NCBI RefSeq assembly: GCF_001424195.1
Contig: NZ_LMOO01000001.1
Span: 1,591,965 to 1,655,964 of the forward strand
Origin: Cellulomonas sp. Leaf334
Lineage (GTDB): Bacteria > Actinomycetota > Actinomycetes > Actinomycetales > Cellulomonadaceae
Direction of reading: 5' to 3'
Length of the DNA stretch: 64,000 nt
The translations under genes and the position numbers were made by a program. Under the pieces are notes generated by a model, which was not told the origin of the DNA, ran no database searches, and saw nothing but the letters and a program-made list of their open reading frames with translations. Positions 32,253 to 44,274 of this stretch are shown here, piece after piece; position 1 is the stretch's first letter, and each line of letters begins with the position of its first letter.

Positions 32253-33448
32253 CGGGGCCGTCCGAGCTCAGCGCGCGACACCGGAAGGCCGAGACGGCCC
32301 GCGAGCGCCGGCCATGCCGACCCGGACGTGGTGGCACCCGACGCGTCGACACGGATCGCGCACGCGACCTCGAGGTCGCCGGACGCACCCCGTCGCACGA
32401 CACCGACCTCGGCGACATACCGCCGGTTTGCCCGGCGCAGGTGTAGCACGGCGTCGAACGCACTCGCGGCCTGCGCAGCGACAGCCTCACGGGACATCCC
32501 GGCCAGCGCCGCGAGCGCCTCGAGCCGCGCCGGCACGTCGGCGGCGGCATTGGCGTGCACCGTGGCGCACCCGCCGTCGTGGCCGGTGTTCAGCGCGGCG
32601 AGCACCTCCCGGACCTCGGCGCCACGGCACTCCCCGAGCACGATCCGGTCGGGTCGCATGCGCAGCGCATGCCGGACCAGGTCGGTCAGGTCCACCCGCC
32701 CGGCGCCGTCGACGTTCGCGTGCCGCGCGAGCAGCCGGACGACGTGCGGGTGTGCTGGAGCCAGCTCGCCCGCCTCCTCGACGACCACGAGGCGTTCGTC
32801 GTGCGGGACGAGCGAGAGCAGCGCGGCGAGCAGGGTCGTCTTCCCGGAGCCGGTCGCCCCCGAGACCAGCAGGTTCGCCCGGGTCGCGACGAGTGCGCGG
32901 ACCACGGGCACCAGCGCGGGTGCGAGCGTCCCCGACGCGACGAGCTGCTCCACGGTGAACGCGCGGCTCCGGACCACCCGCAGGCTGATCAGTGCGCACG
33001 CGCCCGCGACGGGAGGCAGCACCGCGTGCAGCCGGGTGCCGTCCGGCAGCCGGGCGTCGACCGCGGGCGAGGCGTCGTCGAGCCGCTGCCCGCCCGCAGC
33101 CGCGAGCCGGACCGCGAGCGCTCGGACCTCGTCGGCACCTCCGAGGTCCACGTCGACACGGCTCAGCCGGCCCGCCCGCTCCACCCAGACGTCGCGCGGC
33201 CCGTTGACGAGCACGTCGGTGACGTCGGGGTCGTCGAGGAGCACCTGCAGCCGACCGGCTCCGAACAGCTCGTCGCGCACGGTCCGGGTCACGGAGCGCA
33301 GCGCGCTGGAGCCGAGCACCGCTCCGGCGTCGCGCGCTGCCGCCTCGACGGCGACGCCGAGGGCACCGTCGGACGCGGTGGGGGAACCGAGCCGGGTCCG
33401 GACCGCGTCGAGGAAGTCCGGTCCGACGCCGCGGACGAGAGTGCTCAC
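32249..33448 (-). CDS. tadA: TadA-type pilus assembly ATPase (CpaF)
   Basis: This 399-residue secretion ATPase has Walker A SGATGSGKTT (197-205), an Asp box in DERLVVVEEAGEL, the Walker B-region RMRPDRIVLGECRGAEVREV and His box GHDGGCATVHAN. It matches the helicase/secretion-neighbourhood ATPase group and should power Tad pilus assembly and possibly retraction. GTG at 33448 overlaps the stop of the CpaE-like gene. It lacks a membrane span and would dock to TadB/TadC on the cytoplasmic side. Confidence 0.94.
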   Translation of the reverse strand: MSTLVRGVGPDFLDAVRTRLGSPTASDGALGVAVEAAARDAGAVLGSSALRSVTRTVRDELFGAGRLQVLLDDPDVTDVLVNGPRDVWVERAGRLSRVDVDLGGADEVRALAVRLAAAGGQRLDDASPAVDARLPDGTRLHAVLPPVAGACALISLRVVRSRAFTVEQLVASGTLAPALVPVVRALVATRANLLVSGATGSGKTTLLAALLSLVPHDERLVVVEEAGELAPAHPHVVRLLARHANVDGAGRVDLTDLVRHALRMRPDRIVLGECRGAEVREVLAALNTGHDGGCATVHANAAADVPARLEALAALAGMSREAVAAQAASAFDAVLHLRRANRRYVAEVGVVRRGASGDLEVACAIRVDASGATTSGSAWPALAGRLGLPVSRAELGRPR

Positions 33449-34209
33449 GCCAGGTTCCCGTGCAGGGCTGCGACGATGCGAGCGGCGGAGCGCGCCGTCC
33501 GGCCGGTGTCGGGCACCCCGCCGCGCTCGAGGGCAGACCTCAGCGCGCGGTCCGTCGGAACACTCAGGAGGACGGGGAGGTCGACCGCCTCGGACAGCTC
33601 GGTGGAGCCGAGCCCGCCGGGCGCCGGGCCGCGGACGAGCAACCATGTCGGGACGATCGGTGGGCCGAGGTGCGCACGCATCGCCAGGACGCCGGCGACC
33701 GTCCGCAGGTCCCGCGGCGCCACGACGAGCACCGCGTCGCACGCACCTGCGAGCGACTCTCCCGCCACGACCGCGGCGCGGTCGAGGTCGAGCACGAGCG
33801 CCCCTGCCTCGGAGGTCAGCGCGTGCAGGACGTCGGCGACGACAGCCGGTTCGGGCGCCCCCGGCCGGGCACGGTCCGCGCTGAGGACAGCGCACGCACC
33901 CCACCGCGGCAGCAGCGCGAGCACGTCCGCCCCGGACACCTCGCCGCGCGCGTCCGCCAGGTCGGGCCAGCGGACTCCGTCGGCGGACTCGAGCCCGAGG
34001 AGCACGTCGATCCCGGCGGACGCCCGGTCGAGGTCGACCAGCACGGTCGCCGTCCGTCGGGCGAGACGACGGGCGACGGTCGCGGCGAGCGTCGACGCGC
34101 CGGCGCCTCCACGCCCACCCACCACCCCGACGACGAGTGCGCGCTGCGGGGTCGAGGCAACCGACGGCCAGGTCGGGAGGACGGGACGGGCACCGGCGAG
34201 GGGGGTCAT
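33445..34209 (-). CDS. CpaE-like/septum-site MinD-type ATPase
   Basis: This 254-residue MinD/ParA-like protein has a deviant Walker A loop GGRGGAGAST (31-40), VLVDLDRASAGIDVLLGLE, and later VLVVAPRDLRTVAGVLAMRA. It corresponds to the actinobacterial CpaE homologue (Ssd in mycobacteria), thought to place the Tad machine or affect cell division. ATG at 34209 is preceded by GAGGAGG; a longer frame runs to 34365 without support. It is the first gene of the tad operon, divergent from the HAD phosphatase gene. Confidence 0.87.
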   Translation of the reverse strand: MTPLAGARPVLPTWPSVASTPQRALVVGVVGGRGGAGASTLAATVARRLARRTATVLVDLDRASAGIDVLLGLESADGVRWPDLADARGEVSGADVLALLPRWGACAVLSADRARPGAPEPAVVADVLHALTSEAGALVLDLDRAAVVAGESLAGACDAVLVVAPRDLRTVAGVLAMRAHLGPPIVPTWLLVRGPAPGGLGSTELSEAVDLPVLLSVPTDRALRSALERGGVPDTGRTARSAARIVAALHGNLA

Positions 34210-34507
34210 CGGTGCCTCCTCTCCGTCGGTGCCGACCTGACCGCCGGCGCACCCCGAACACTGCCGCGCGTCGCGGCGCCGACTCCGCCGCTGCCGCGTT
34301 CTGTGGACGCCGATGGGGTCGGCGGGGCTGTGGTCGGCTCGGGAGGCGCCGCGCCACGTCGCCACTCGTCGGCCATCGCCCGGCGCGCTTCCCCCCGGCC
34401 CGCCTCGTCAGCCGCGCCATGTCGGCCCCGCCCACTAGGCTCACCGCGAGCCGCCAGGCACCCGGACACGGGGCCGCCGACATCGACGACGACCACCGCG
34501 GAGCAGC
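34210..34507. other. Intergenic region between cpaE-like and HAD phosphatase genes
   Basis: This divergent promoter gap has no convincing ORF of its own. A TAGGCT -10-like box lies at 34436-34441 on the plus strand, about 65 bp before the phosphatase ATG. I saw no clear -35 box and no palindrome long enough to call as an operator. Confidence 0.4.
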
Positions 34508-35314
34508 ATGGACGAGGACCCGACGCAGCCTGACGTGCTGCGCGAGGCCGCCTTCTTCGACCTCGACAAGACGATCATCGCGACGTCGTCCGCCACGGCC
34601 TTCTCCCGCCCGTTCCTGGCCCAGGGCCTGCTCACGAGGCGCTCGGTGCTGCGGACGGCGTACGCGCAGCTGCTCTACCTGGTCGGCGGCGCGGACGAGG
34701 ACCAGACGGAGCGCCTGCGCGCGCAGCTGTCGCGGATGGTCGCCGGGTGGGACGTGTCGCTGGTGTCGTCGATCGTGGCCGAGACGTTGCACGAGTCGAT
34801 CGACCCGACCGTGTACGCGGAGGCGGTCGCGCTCATCGAGGCGCACCACGCGGCCGGCCGGGACGTGGTGGTGGTGTCCGCGTCGGGCGCCGAGGTGGTC
34901 GAGCCGATCGCCGCGATCCTCGGTGCGGACCACGTCATCGCGACCCGCATGAACGTGGTCGACGGCCGGTACACGGGCGAGATCGACTTCTACGCCTACG
35001 GGGAGAACAAGGCGTCGGCCATCCGGGACCTCGCGCTGGTCGAGGGCTACGACCTGCAGTCCAGCTACGCGTACTCGGACTCGATCACGGACGCACCGAT
35101 GCTCGGTGCGGTCGGCCATGCGTTCGCCGTGAACCCGGACCGGGCGCTGCGCCGGCTGGCGGTCGAGCGGGGGTGGGGGACGTTGTCGTTCGTCCGGCCG
35201 GTGCCGCTGTTCCCGCGGCGGGCACGTATCGCGACGGCGGGCGTCGTGACCGTCGTCGTGGTGGGTGTCGTGGTCACGTGGATCGCGGTGCGCCGGCGTC
35301 GCCGGACCCGCTGA
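34508..35314 (+). CDS. HAD-superfamily IB hydrolase with C-terminal membrane anchor
   Basis: This 268-residue phosphatase has the HAD nucleophile motif FFDLDKTII (Asp18, Asp20), motif II VVVSASGAEVVEP, Lys in YGENKASAI and motif IV SDSITDAPML. It fits the subfamily IB proteins related to phosphoserine phosphatase and found near the actinobacterial helicase/secretion cluster. Unlike many relatives, it ends with a membrane span (ATAGVVTVVVVGVVVTWIAV) and a short basic tail, so it is probably anchored with its catalytic domain in the cytoplasm. GGAG precedes the ATG at 34508. Substrate unknown. Confidence 0.9.
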   Translation: MDEDPTQPDVLREAAFFDLDKTIIATSSATAFSRPFLAQGLLTRRSVLRTAYAQLLYLVGGADEDQTERLRAQLSRMVAGWDVSLVSSIVAETLHESIDPTVYAEAVALIEAHHAAGRDVVVVSASGAEVVEPIAAILGADHVIATRMNVVDGRYTGEIDFYAYGENKASAIRDLALVEGYDLQSSYAYSDSITDAPMLGAVGHAFAVNPDRALRRLAVERGWGTLSFVRPVPLFPRRARIATAGVVTVVVVGVVVTWIAVRRRRRTR

Positions 35315-35550
35315 ACGCGTCCCGCATCACGGACAGTCGTCCCAGCATCCGGCGTCGGGGTCGGCGTGGCCTGCGGCGTCGTCGCCACGGGTTCCGCTGG
35401 TCCGGGATGTGAGGTACGACAGGTCTCACAACTGCATGACCGTGAAGGTACCCACGCGCAGGAGAGCCCACCTATGGGCAGGTCGACCGGGCTGGACCCG
35501 TCGCGACCGACACCGGTGCACGCTTGATCACCTTTTCGGTCGGCTGTTGG
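35315..35550. other. Intergenic region after HAD gene, unexplained
   Basis: The stretch 35400-35530 is less GC-rich than its surroundings and has short hairpins, e.g. GCCCA/TGGGC around 35467-35479. A tiny ORF (35474-35527, 17 codons, MGRSTGLDPSRPTPVHA) has AGGAG about 10 bases upstream, but it is too short to call. It could hold a small RNA or leader; no known riboswitch was recognised. Confidence 0.3.
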
Positions 35551-35576
35551 CGACGGCGCCCCCAGGGGCGCCGTCG
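35551..35576. terminator. 12-bp hairpin terminator between convergent genes
   Basis: Positions 35551-35562 pair perfectly with 35565-35576 around a 2-nt loop, followed by TTCGT. It lies just before the end of the minus-strand Fic-like gene (stop at 35581) and 237 bp after the HAD gene, and may terminate transcription from both sides. Confidence 0.7.
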
Positions 35577-35580
35577 TTCG

Positions 35581-36402
35581 TCATGACGTCGGCAGGGAGC
35601 CCGCCAGCACGCCGTCCGCGATCACGCGCGCCTCGGCCGCGCCGGCCGACACCGCCTGCCCGTACGCGCGCACCCAGGCAGCCACCCCGGAGGGCGTCCC
35701 CGTCGCGAAGCCCGCTGCCGCACCCAGGTACGGGTTGAGCGCCGCGGCCCAGGCGGTCTCGGTGACGAGCGACCCGGTCGGGTCGAGGCCCCGCGCGGTC
35801 AGCAGCAGCCGCGCCACCGCGCGGGCGACGACCCCGTTCGCGGCGGCGAACGGTCGCAGGGTGAGGAGCTCGCCGTGCACGACGGCCGCGAGGACGAGCG
35901 CCGGGGCGGTGGACTCCTGCACGGTCCGGCCGAGGAGCTCGACGCGGGCGGCGAGCTCCTCACCGACCAGCCCTGGCCCGAGTCCACGCAGGTCACCGGG
36001 CTGCTCGGTCGTACGCAGCCGGCCGACCGACGCATCGGGAAGCCACCCACCGGTCGCGGCGACGTGCACCTGCGCGAGCAGCTGGCCCAGGGGCGGGAGC
36101 GCGACGGAGCCGCGGTCGCCGAGTGCCGGCATCCAGCGCTCCACGAGGGCGGTCGCCCGGAGCGCACCGACGACCACGGGTTCGCTCCCGCCCTCGGTGG
36201 CCAGCGACCGCACCAGCGACAACGGCACGCGGACGCCCTCGATCTCGCACGACGCGCGGGTCGCCCGCAGCCCTGCCTCGGCCCGCACCTCGCGCCACCG
36301 GCGGCGGTAGGCCTCGTGCCAGCGCAGCTCCTCGCACGCGACCCGGGCGTGGTCGACGGCGGCGGCAACCCCCGGCAGGGCGAGCAACGGGGCAAGAGTC
36401 AC
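35581..36402 (-). CDS. Fic-fold protein with degenerate active site
   Basis: This 273-residue protein has an all-helical, Fic/DOC-like layout. The place of the canonical HPFxxGNGRxxR motif is taken by LRPFAAANGVVARAVARLLL: His is replaced by Arg and the GR pair by VV, so AMP transfer is unlikely. The preceding helix (TAPALVLAAVVHGELLTLRP) and the upstream TRASCEIEGVRVPLSLVRSL fit Fic-like proteins that databases often label oxidoreductase. Function unknown. It is divergent from the malic enzyme gene, whose -10 region lies close to its start. Confidence 0.72.
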   Translation of the reverse strand: MTLAPLLALPGVAAAVDHARVACEELRWHEAYRRRWREVRAEAGLRATRASCEIEGVRVPLSLVRSLATEGGSEPVVVGALRATALVERWMPALGDRGSVALPPLGQLLAQVHVAATGGWLPDASVGRLRTTEQPGDLRGLGPGLVGEELAARVELLGRTVQESTAPALVLAAVVHGELLTLRPFAAANGVVARAVARLLLTARGLDPTGSLVTETAWAAALNPYLGAAAGFATGTPSGVAAWVRAYGQAVSAGAAEARVIADGVLAGSLPTS

Positions 36403-36436
36403 GCCGTCACCCTAGTAAGCGCGGCACAATGTCCGG

Positions 36437-37827
<1,391 letters not shown>

Positions 37828-37831
<4 letters not shown>

Positions 37832-38562
37832 ACCCGTCGGGTGAGCTCGACGGCGGCCCGCTGCGTCGCCCGCACGAGCCCGTCGGGCACGTCCCCGTCG
37901 GCGAACGTGACCGCGAGCCCGGCGATGGGGTGGCCGGTGTGGTCGCGCACCACCGACGCGACGGACGCGAACCCGGCGGTGACGTCCCCCCGCTCGGACG
38001 CCCAGCCGAGGCGGCGCACGTCGGTGAGGATCGCGCGCAGCTCGGACAGCCGTCGCGGGCCGACGCCCGTGCGGTCGACGAACGCCTCCCGCCCGGGGAA
38101 CAGCGCCCGCACCTGCGCCGGCGGCAGGTGCGCGAGGATCGCGCGCCCGCTCGCTGTGAGGTGCGCGGGCAGCCGCACGCCGACGTCCGTGACGAGCGAC
38201 GGCCGTCCGGCGGCGCGCTCCTCGACGACGTAGAGGACGTCGCGCCCGTGCAGGACGGCCAGGTGCGCGCTCTCGCCGACCTGGTCGACGAGGCGGGCCA
38301 GGACGGGTCGTGCGGCGCGGGCCAGCGGCGCCTGTCGGGAGTACGCGGAGCCCAGCTCGAACGCGCTCAGGCCGAGACCGTACCGGTGCTCCTCGGGCAG
38401 GTGGACGACGAAGCCGTGCTCGGTCAGCACCGTGAGCAGGTGGTAGGTGGTCGACCGGGGCAGGTCGAGCGCGACGGCGAGCGCGGCGGCCGGCAGCGGG
38501 CCGGTCCGCGAGAGGTGCTGCAGCAGCCGGAGGGTCGCGTCGGCCGCGGGGACGCTGGGCAT
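37828..38562 (-). CDS. IclR-family transcriptional regulator of hut genes
   Basis: This regulator has an N-terminal winged HTH (ATLRLLQHLSRTGPLPAAAL, LPRSTTYHLLTVLTEHGFV) and an IclR effector domain with GRAILAHLPPAQVRALFPG and GWASERGDVTAGFASVASVV, where GD...G is typical of the ligand pocket. It is divergent from the hut operon, with an 18-bp inverted repeat between the starts, so it likely controls histidine utilisation. ATG at 38562 is preferred over the upstream 38598, because the latter would run through the inverted repeat. The function is inferred from position. Confidence 0.9.
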
Positions 38563-38564
38563 AG

Positions 38565-38582
38565 TGTCTGGGATACCAGACA
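38565..38582. promoter_or_regulatory. 18-bp inverted repeat, candidate IclR operator for hut genes
   Basis: TGTCTGG (38565-38571) and CCAGACA (38576-38582) form a perfect 7-bp inverted repeat with a 4-bp spacer, 3 bp before the iclR start and about 40 bp before hutH. In this position it could control both divergent transcripts. Binding is not proven. Confidence 0.6.
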
Positions 38583-38622
38583 GAATCGCTGGGGACACCC
38601 TAGGAGCCGCAGGCGCGACGCG

Positions 38623-40142
38623 ATGTCATGGGGCATGAGCGCCACCGTCGTCGTCGGCACCGGTCCCGTCTCCCTCGCGGAGGTCGTGGCCGTGGCCCGG
38701 CACGGCGCGGGCGTCCGACTGTCCGACGACGCCCTCGAAGCGATCGCGACAGGTCGGGCCGTCGTCGACGAGCTCGCCGCCGACACCGCACCGCACTACG
38801 GCATCTCCACCGGCTTCGGGGCGCTGGCCACCCTGTCCATCCCCGCGGAGAAGCGCCGAGACCTGCAACGCAGCCTGGTCCGCTCGCACGCGGCGAGCAC
38901 CGGCCCGGAGGTCGAGCGCGAGGTCGTCCGTGCGCTCATGCTGCTCCGCCTCTCGACGCTCGCGACGGGCCACACGGGCGTCCGGCCGGAGACCGCGAGC
39001 GCGTACGCCGCCCTCCTCGACGCGGGCCTGACGCCGGTGGTCCGCGAGTACGGCTCGCTCGGCTGCTCGGGCGACCTGGCGCCGCTGGCCCACTGCGCGC
39101 TGGCGCTCATGGGCGAGGGCGAGGTCCGCGATGCCACGGGTGTGCTGATGACCGAGCCCCGAGAGGTGCACACCCTGACCGAGAAGGAGGGTCTGGCCCT
39201 CATCAACGGGACGGACGGCATGCTCGGCATGCTCGCGCTGGCGCTGCACGACCTGGCGATCCTTCTGGACACGGCCGACGTCGCCGCGGCGATGAGCGTG
39301 GAGTCGCTGCTCGGCACGGACGCGGTGTTCGCCGCCGACCTCCAGGGCCTGCGCCCGCACCACGGCCAGGCGGTGTCGGCCGCGAACATCCGGGCGGCCC
39401 TGCGCGGCTCCGGGATCATGGCCAGCCACCAGACCCCCGAGTGCACCCGCGTGCAGGACGCGTACTCGCTGCGCTGCGCCCCGCAGGTGCACGGCGCCGC
39501 CCGCGACACCGTGGCGCACGCCCGGGCGGTCGCGGAGCGCGAGCTCGCGGCCGCGATCGACAACCCGGTGATCACCGACGACGGTCGGGTGGAGTCGAAC
39601 GGGAACTTCCACGGCGCACCCGTCGGCTACGTGCTCGACTTCCTGGCGATCGTCGTCGCCGACGTCGCGAGCATGTCCGAGCGCCGCACCGACCGGTTCC
39701 TCGACGTCGCCCGCAGCAACGGCCTGCCCCCGTTCCTGGCGCACGACCCCGGGGTCGACTCCGGCCTGATGATCGCGCAGTACACGGCCGCCGGGCTCGT
39801 CTCGGAGCTCAAGCGGCTGGCGGTCCCGGCGAGCGTCGACTCGATCCCGTCGTCGGCCATGCAGGAGGACCACGTGTCGATGGGCTGGCACGCGGCGCGC
39901 AAGCTGCGTCGCGCCATCGACGGTCTGACCCGGGTGCTCGGCATCGAGGTGCTCACGGCCTCGCGAGCGATGGACCTGCGCGCCCCGCTGCAACCGTCAC
40001 CGGTCACCGGCGCTGTCCGCGACCTCCTGCGAACGCGCGGCATCCCCGGCCCCGGTCCCGACACCTACCTCTCGCCCGACCTCGAGACGGCGGCGGACGC
40101 CGTCCGAGAAGGAGCGATCGCCGCACAGCTAGGAGCCCGCTC

Positions 40143-40146
<4 letters not shown>
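38623..40146 (+). CDS. hutH: Histidine ammonia-lyase
   Basis: This 507-residue enzyme converts L-histidine to urocanate and ammonia. It has the catalytic Tyr in [12 protein letters not shown] (Tyr59), the segment [58 protein letters not shown] and [20 protein letters not shown]. The MIO prosthetic group normally forms from Ala-Ser-Gly; here it reads [14 protein letters not shown], that is Cys148-Ser149-Gly150. The start is ATG 38623 (or ATG 38635); spacing from AGGAG is long for both. Its stop overlaps the hutU start (ATGA). Confidence 0.97.
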
Positions 40147-41800
<1,654 letters not shown>

Positions 41801-41804
<4 letters not shown>

Positions 41805-42964
41805 GCTTTCACGGCATGTGGGACGACCTCGCGCCCGTCGGCCGCGCGTCCGACGGTGGCTACCGCCGGTTCGCCTGGACGCGTGAGGACCACGTGCTGC
41901 GCGAGTGGTTCGCGGGCGAGGCGGCGGCGCGCGGTCTCGCCCTGACGACCGACCGTGCCGGCAACCAGTGGGCGTGGTGGGGCGACCCGGACGCGACACC
42001 GGGAGTCGTCACCGGCAGTCACCTCGACTCGGTCCCCGGCGGCGGGGCGTTCGACGGCCCGCTCGGTGTGGTCAGCGGGTTCGCGGCCCTGGACGTGCTC
42101 CGGGCGAAGGGCGTCGCTCCGAGCAGGCCGCTCGGCATCGCGAGCTTCGTCGACGAGGAGGGCGCCCGGTTCGGTGTCGCGTGCGCTGGTTCCCGCCTGA
42201 TCACCGGTGTCCTCGATGCCGACAAGGCCCGCCGCCTCCGGGACGTCGACGGCGTGACGATGGCCGATGCCCTGACGACCGCGGGCCGCGACCCGAACGC
42301 GTTGGGCAGGGACGACGAGACGCTCCGCCGCGTCGCGTCCTTCGTCGAGCTGCACGTCGAGCAGGGCCGCGGGCTGGTGCACACGGGCGACCCGGTCGGT
42401 GTCGGCCGGATGATCTGGCCGCACGGCCGCTGGCGCGTCGAGCTCCGCGGTGAGGCCAACCACGCGGGGACCACGCCGCTGGCCGACCGTCGCGACCCGA
42501 TGCTCGACCTGGCGGCGTTCCTCGCGCACGTCCGCCGGGCGGCCGACGAGGCCGGTGCGCTCGCGACCGTCGGCAAGCTGCACGTCGACCCGAACGGCGT
42601 GAACGCGATCCCGTCCCAGGTCACGGCGTGGCTGGACGTCCGTGCGGAGGACGAGTCGGCGGTCCGAGCGGTGCTCGCGACGCTCCACGACTATGCGCCG
42701 GCCGAGGAGTCGTGGACCCCGGTCACCGTCCTCGACGCCGACCTCGCGGACGTCGTGTCGGGCGTGCTGGACGACCCCCCGCGCCTGGGCACCGGCGCCG
42801 GCCACGACGCCGGGATCCTCGCCGCCGCGGGAGTCCCCACCGCGATGCTCTTCGTGCGCAACCCGTCGGGCATCTCGCACGCCCCCGCGGAGGACGCCGA
42901 CGAGGCGGACTGCCTGGCGGGCATCGACGCGCTGGCGACCGTGCTGGAACGGTTGCTCACGTGA
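41801..42964 (+). CDS. M20-family amidohydrolase in hut operon (allantoate/N-carbamoyl amino acid hydrolase-like)
   Basis: This 387-residue metallopeptidase-like protein has metal ligands visible in [20 protein letters not shown] (His, Asp), [10 protein letters not shown] (Glu pair), [12 protein letters not shown] (His) and [11 protein letters not shown] (His). It resembles allantoate amidohydrolase. Located between hutU and hutF with overlapping codons on both sides, it probably takes part in histidine breakdown. Because hutF here would make N-formylglutamate and no hutG deformylase is seen, it may hydrolyse N-formylglutamate. That is inference. Confidence 0.9.
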
Positions 42965-44274
42965 CGACCTACTGGGCCGCGCACGCGTGGCTGCCGGGCG
43001 GTCTGGCGGACGACGTCCGGATCACCGTGGCCGACGGGCTGATCACCGCCGTGACCACCGGGCCGGCGGAACCCACGGACCACCGCCTGCCCGGAGTCGT
43101 CCTGCCGGGCTTCGCCAACACGCACTCCCACGCGTTCCACCGGGCGCTGCGGGGGCGCACGCACGACGGCGGCGGCACGTTCTGGACCTGGCGCGAGCGC
43201 ATGTACGCGCTGGCCGCGACGCTGACCCCGGACACCTACCTGGACCTGGCACGCGCCGCCTACGCCGAGATGGTGCTGGCGGGCGTGACGGCCGTCGGTG
43301 AATTCCACTACCTGCACCACGGCCCGGACGGCACCCCCTACGACGACCCGAACGTCATGGCCGAGGCCCTGCGCACCGCCGCGCACGACGCGGGCCTGCG
43401 GCTCACCCTGCTGGACACGGCCTACCTGACGGGGGGCATCGACGCCCCGCTCGCGGGCGCCCAGCGCCGGTTCGGCGACCACGACGCCGACGCGTGGGCC
43501 GCCCGCGTGGCCGCGATCCGGTCCGACGGCACCCTGACGGTCGGCGCCGCGATCCACTCGGTCCGGGCGGTCCCGCTCGACGCGATCCCCGTCGTCGCCG
43601 CGCACGCGACGGGACGCCCGCTGCACGTGCACCTGTCCGAGCAGCGCCTGGAGAACGAGCAGTCGCTGGCCACGTTCGGGGTCACGCCGACCCGGCTCCT
43701 GGAGGACGCCGGCGCCCTCGGTCCGGACACCACGGCGGTCCACGCGGTCCACCTGACCCCGGAGGACGTCGCGATCCTCGGCTCGACCCGCACCGGGGTG
43801 TGCCTGTGCCCGTCGACCGAGCAGGACCTCGGCGACGGGATCGCCCCCGGTGCGCTGCTGCACGCGGCCGGTTCGCGCCTGAGCGTCGGCAGCGACCAGC
43901 ACGTCCGCACCGACCTGCTCGCCGAGGCGCGGTCGGTCGAGCTGCACGAGCGCCTCGCGGGCGAGGAGCGCGGCGTGTTCACCCCCGCGCAGCTGCTCGA
44001 CATCCTCACGTCCGGCGGCCACGCGAACCTGGGCGACCCGACGGGCGGCCGTCTGGAACGCGGCGCCCCGGCCGACCTCGTCGCCGTCCGCACGGACACC
44101 CCGCGCACCGCCGGTGCCGACCCCGCGCAGCTCGTCCTCGTCGCGGGCGCAGGCGACGTCGACACGGTCGTGGTCGGCGGCGTCGTGCGGGTCGAGGGCG
44201 GGCGGCACGTGCTGGGCGACGTGGGCGCGATGCTGGGCACCGCGATCCGAGCCGCGTGGGAGGGGACCCGATGA
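42961..44274 (+). CDS. hutF: Formimidoylglutamate deiminase
   Basis: This 437-residue amidohydrolase-superfamily enzyme deiminates N-formimino-L-glutamate to N-formyl-L-glutamate and ammonia. It has the metal-binding motif [16 protein letters not shown], the tryptophan-rich [50 protein letters not shown], and [20 protein letters not shown]. The GTG at 42961 overlaps the stop of the M20 gene (GTGA); the stop overlaps hutI. Confidence 0.95.
   Translation: MTTYWAAHAWLPGGLADDVRITVADGLITAVTTGPAEPTDHRLPGVVLPGFANTHSHAFHRALRGRTHDGGGTFWTWRERMYALAATLTPDTYLDLARAAYAEMVLAGVTAVGEFHYLHHGPDGTPYDDPNVMAEALRTAAHDAGLRLTLLDTAYLTGGIDAPLAGAQRRFGDHDADAWAARVAAIRSDGTLTVGAAIHSVRAVPLDAIPVVAAHATGRPLHVHLSEQRLENEQSLATFGVTPTRLLEDAGALGPDTTAVHAVHLTPEDVAILGSTRTGVCLCPSTEQDLGDGIAPGALLHAAGSRLSVGSDQHVRTDLLAEARSVELHERLAGEERGVFTPAQLLDILTSGGHANLGDPTGGRLERGAPADLVAVRTDTPRTAGADPAQLVLVAGAGDVDTVVVGGVVRVEGGRHVLGDVGAMLGTAIRAAWEGTR

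Noticed and set aside
35474..35527. 17-codon ORF with a ribosome-binding site
   Set aside because: Too short and without recognisable sequence; kept only as a remark on the intergenic region.
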